DNA of 37,178 nt from Bacillota bacterium (GTDB lineage Bacteria > Bacillota > Clostridia > Saccharofermentanales > DTU023), in the NCBI GenBank assembly GCA_023389255.1, contig JAEWER010000015.1, positions 1-37,178 on the forward strand, given 5' to 3'. Below are positions 35,321 through 37,178 of this stretch, piece after piece. How positions within the stretch are numbered: the first letter of the stretch is position 1; each line of letters begins with the position of its first letter. Both the position numbers and the translations under genes were made by a program. Below the pieces are notes generated by a model, which had not been told where the DNA came from, did not search any database, and saw nothing but the letters and a program-made list of their open reading frames with translations.

Positions 35321-35349
35321 TTGACCAATCGTTAGAAGGTGGTTATTAT
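35321..35349 (+). promoter_or_regulatory. Promoter of the tRNA-Ala gene
   Basis: TTGACC (35321-35326) and TATTAT (35344-35349) are separated by exactly 17 bases and lie about 39 bases before the mature tRNA, a good sigma-A fit. Confidence 0.8.
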
Positions 35350-35387
35350 AGATACTGCTTGATCGTATTGACCGAGCCCTTTTATGT

Positions 35388-35463
<76 letters not shown>

Positions 35464-35464
35464 C

Positions 35465-35504
35465 AGAACTCACTCATTTAGTAAGCGAGTGAGTTCTTTT
35501 TTTT
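35465..35504 (+). terminator. Rho-independent terminator of the tRNA-Ala gene
   Basis: A perfect 11-bp stem (35465-35475 with 35487-35497) is followed by a run of eight T's. Confidence 0.95.
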
Positions 35505-35725
35505 ACATCAATTAAAATCATCCCAAGCAACACAGACCTTAAATTACTTAATTTCAGAACGCGTACAGCACAAAAAATCCTAGAAGCCCCAAGGGTTGGT
35601 AGCAATAGGATTTATACCTATTTCGACCTAGTTTTTCTAACGATAAATATATTAAAAACGTGTTACGGGGGAGTGAATTTAATATATAAAGAGATAAATT
35701 TGTAATTTACTTAAGCGTTTATATA
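35505..35725. other. Non-coding AT-rich stretch with inverted repeats
   Basis: No gene is supported between the tRNA terminator and the promoter at 35726. It holds two inverted repeats: 35575-35582 with 35606-35613 (8 bp, 23-base spacer; on the minus strand it would be followed by T's), and 35647-35656 with 35678-35687 (10 bp, 21-base spacer containing a GGGGG run). The second ends 38 bases before the -35 box and may be a regulator site. Confidence 0.5.
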
Positions 35726-35754
35726 TTGACATTTTTTAGTGATTTTACTATAAA
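35726..35754 (+). promoter_or_regulatory. Near-consensus sigma-A promoter of the right-end surface protein
   Basis: A perfect TTGACA (35726-35731) is followed by a 17-base spacer and TATAAA (35749-35754). Predicted start near 35761 gives a 5' untranslated region of about 70-80 bases. Confidence 0.85.
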
Positions 35755-35830
35755 AACAAGGCTATTAAACAAGTTAATAGTACGCTTTAGCCAAGCGACA
35801 AGTTTTATCGAGATTTTAAGAGAGAGGAAG

Positions 35831-37178
35831 GTGCAGACTTTGCAAACAAGTGAGAAGAAAAGCTCTCCATCACGCTTTAGTAGCAAGAAGGTAAGCCGTG
35901 CACAAATGCATTTTGCTAAGGCATTTATTGCTCTTTTTGTAATTGCGAGCATGGTGTTAAGTGGTATGGCTTCGCTCAAAGCTGAGGAGACGCAAGACAA
36001 AATTAAACGTCTAACAGCAGATGACTTTGAAACCCAAGTTATTGGCCATTTTGACTACAGCAATACGACTGGATACGACACGCGTCCATATATTAATAAT
36101 GGACATCGCGAAGAAGAGGCGAGGCGTCACGTCTATGTCATTCCAGTGACGGGTGAAGATGAAAATTTCCAGCAGAAGTGGAAGATCGTATATAACGAGA
36201 AGAACTTCTGGATGGATGGCTCGATGACCCCTTATGAGGGAAGTGATTATAGCAATAGGGGATTCAAGGCGAACCCTTATTTGGGTTTCTTCCTCTCAGA
36301 TGATCTGAAACTTGTCGGAGAGGCCACGTATACCATTATGGGACGCAAGTGGAACAGCGATGAGCTCGACGGCAATCAAGTTGTGTGGACAGGAGAATTA
36401 CAGACTCAGCGAAGCCAGGACTACTGGACAGAGCCTTTACGCTCCGGAAGTGGGTTCGATAACGGCCGTCTTCAAGGTGCGATCCGCATGGATCGTGAAC
36501 GTAATGAAACCTTAGGTAAGGACAATTTGCCTGATCTGCAAGGTGTTTTGAATGATCCCCGCGATAACAACGCCTTCTTCCGTTTCAGTCGTATTGAAAA
36601 AGACAAAGGCACTCGTGGTACCGGCGGATCGGAAACGATTCTAAACGATGTCGGTACGATGTTCAGCACCTACCTCTATACAGGTAAACCCTATGAGGAA
36701 AAGAACACCTATGTGACTCTCGAATTCACGACACAGCGTGATCCCGGTCGCTATTACGAAGGGGAACATAGCACCTTTGTCGCTGGTCTTTATAACTCTT
36801 ATGACTGGTGGGGGAAAGATGTTCGTGTTTATTCCAAGCAATACTTACATAGTGAAAAATTAGACAAAGACAGCGATGGCGATGGCTTAGTCGACCGTTT
36901 AGAATACTACCTCGGTTCCGATCCCTACAACAAGAACAGTGATGGTGACGATCGAGAAGACGGAGTCGAAGTTCGTGATACGAAAAAACCTTTGCTAAAG
37001 AAATTTGATGGTCTATACAAAGTTCACGGAACAGATCCGATGATCGCACCTCCAACTTTGCCAGATCGTAAGTTCTTTGGTATTAAGGGAGAAATCATTG
37101 AAGGCAAAGCAACCCCGAATTCAGTTATTGCTATTTACCCCTACACTAATGGTGAACGTAGTGACATTGCCTTAGCCG
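35831..37178 (+). CDS. Large secreted surface protein with TSP3-like calcium repeats, 3' end missing
   Basis: The frame is open from GTG 35831 to the window edge (449 codons). GTG 35831 and TTG 35840 are both possible starts; AAGGTG at 35828-35833 is spaced better for the TTG. A long basic Ser-rich n-region precedes a hydrophobic helix (about 28-46) and a LKA-EE cleavage site near residue 51, as in large adhesins. Residues 52-340 form an unrecognised domain rich in aromatic and charged residues. From 345 to about 386 there is a thrombospondin type 3-like calcium motif (DKDSDGDGLVDRLE, then a second copy with SDGD-DREDG). An Ig-like repeat seems to begin near 425. It has its own strong promoter. 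It is probably a cell-surface adhesin or matrix-binding protein; the anchoring end is outside the window. Confidence 0.85.
   Translation, partial: MQTLQTSEKKSSPSRFSSKKVSRAQMHFAKAFIALFVIASMVLSGMASLKAEETQDKIKRLTADDFETQVIGHFDYSNTTGYDTRPYINNGHREEEARRHVYVIPVTGEDENFQQKWKIVYNEKNFWMDGSMTPYEGSDYSNRGFKANPYLGFFLSDDLKLVGEATYTIMGRKWNSDELDGNQVVWTGELQTQRSQDYWTEPLRSGSGFDNGRLQGAIRMDRERNETLGKDNLPDLQGVLNDPRDNNAFFRFSRIEKDKGTRGTGGSETILNDVGTMFSTYLYTGKPYEEKNTYVTLEFTTQRDPGRYYEGEHSTFVAGLYNSYDWWGKDVRVYSKQYLHSEKLDKDSDGDGLVDRLEYYLGSDPYNKNSDGDDREDGVEVRDTKKPLLKKFDGLYKVHGTDPMIAPPTLPDRKFFGIKGEIIEGKATPNSVIAIYPYTNGERSDIALA

Noticed and set aside
36421..36600. Higher GC in the right-end gene as a sign of transfer
   Set aside because: The rise is local and modest, and the left-end adhesin varies similarly; not enough to claim foreign origin.

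Overview
The window looks like chromosomal DNA of a low-to-mid GC (judged by eye at about 43-45%) Bacillota, most likely a clostridial host-associated species. The basis is the set of IPxTG sorting motifs, class C sortases, strong AGGAGG ribosome-binding sites, an ECF transporter core and an extended ribosomal protein L17. I do not name a species. Every gene I support lies on the + strand.

Left third (1-15128): a sortase-assembled pilus operon. It holds the 3' part of a giant von Willebrand A-domain tip adhesin (cut by the left edge), a major (shaft) pilin, a class C sortase, a minor pilin, and two more class C sortases. The last genes overlap. A pair of mutually exclusive RNA hairpins sits between the shaft pilin and the first sortase, and a terminator-like hairpin lies inside the start of the second sortase gene.

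15129-16661: a structured leader (a candidate preQ1 riboswitch with a terminator) precedes a YhhQ/VUT-family queuosine-precursor transporter. A short-chain dehydrogenase is translationally coupled to it.

16662-19548: an operator-like palindrome abuts a promoter whose transcript would begin with a terminator hairpin. Then comes a short 'alpha' ribosomal operon: rpmJ (37 aa), rpsM, rpsK, rpoA, rplQ, ending in a strong terminator. infA and rpsD are absent from it. A conspicuous nested RNA stem lies between rpmJ and rpsM.

19549-35306: metabolic and transport genes. A PLP threonine-aldolase-like enzyme is followed by an ECF transporter core whose two ATPases are fused in one polypeptide, with EcfT overlapping. 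Next is a sugar module: cutC, a galactose/glucose-type binding protein, its ATPase and permease, and a ROK sugar kinase. Then come truA, pncB, a DJ-1/PfpI protein, a CDF metal transporter, asparaginase, rpiB and dtd, mostly overlapping or closely spaced. In many Firmicutes ecfT and truA are adjacent, so the sugar module appears to split that pair.

35307-37178: tRNA-Ala(GGC) with its own promoter and terminator, an AT-rich non-coding stretch with inverted repeats, a near-consensus promoter, and the 5' part of a second large secreted protein with calcium-binding TSP3-like repeats, cut by the right edge.

The points I rate most worth following are the nested RNA leader of rpsM, the palindrome-promoter-terminator composite at 16681-16756, the transporter leader at 15160-15253, the alternative hairpins in the pilus operon, and the fused EcfA.
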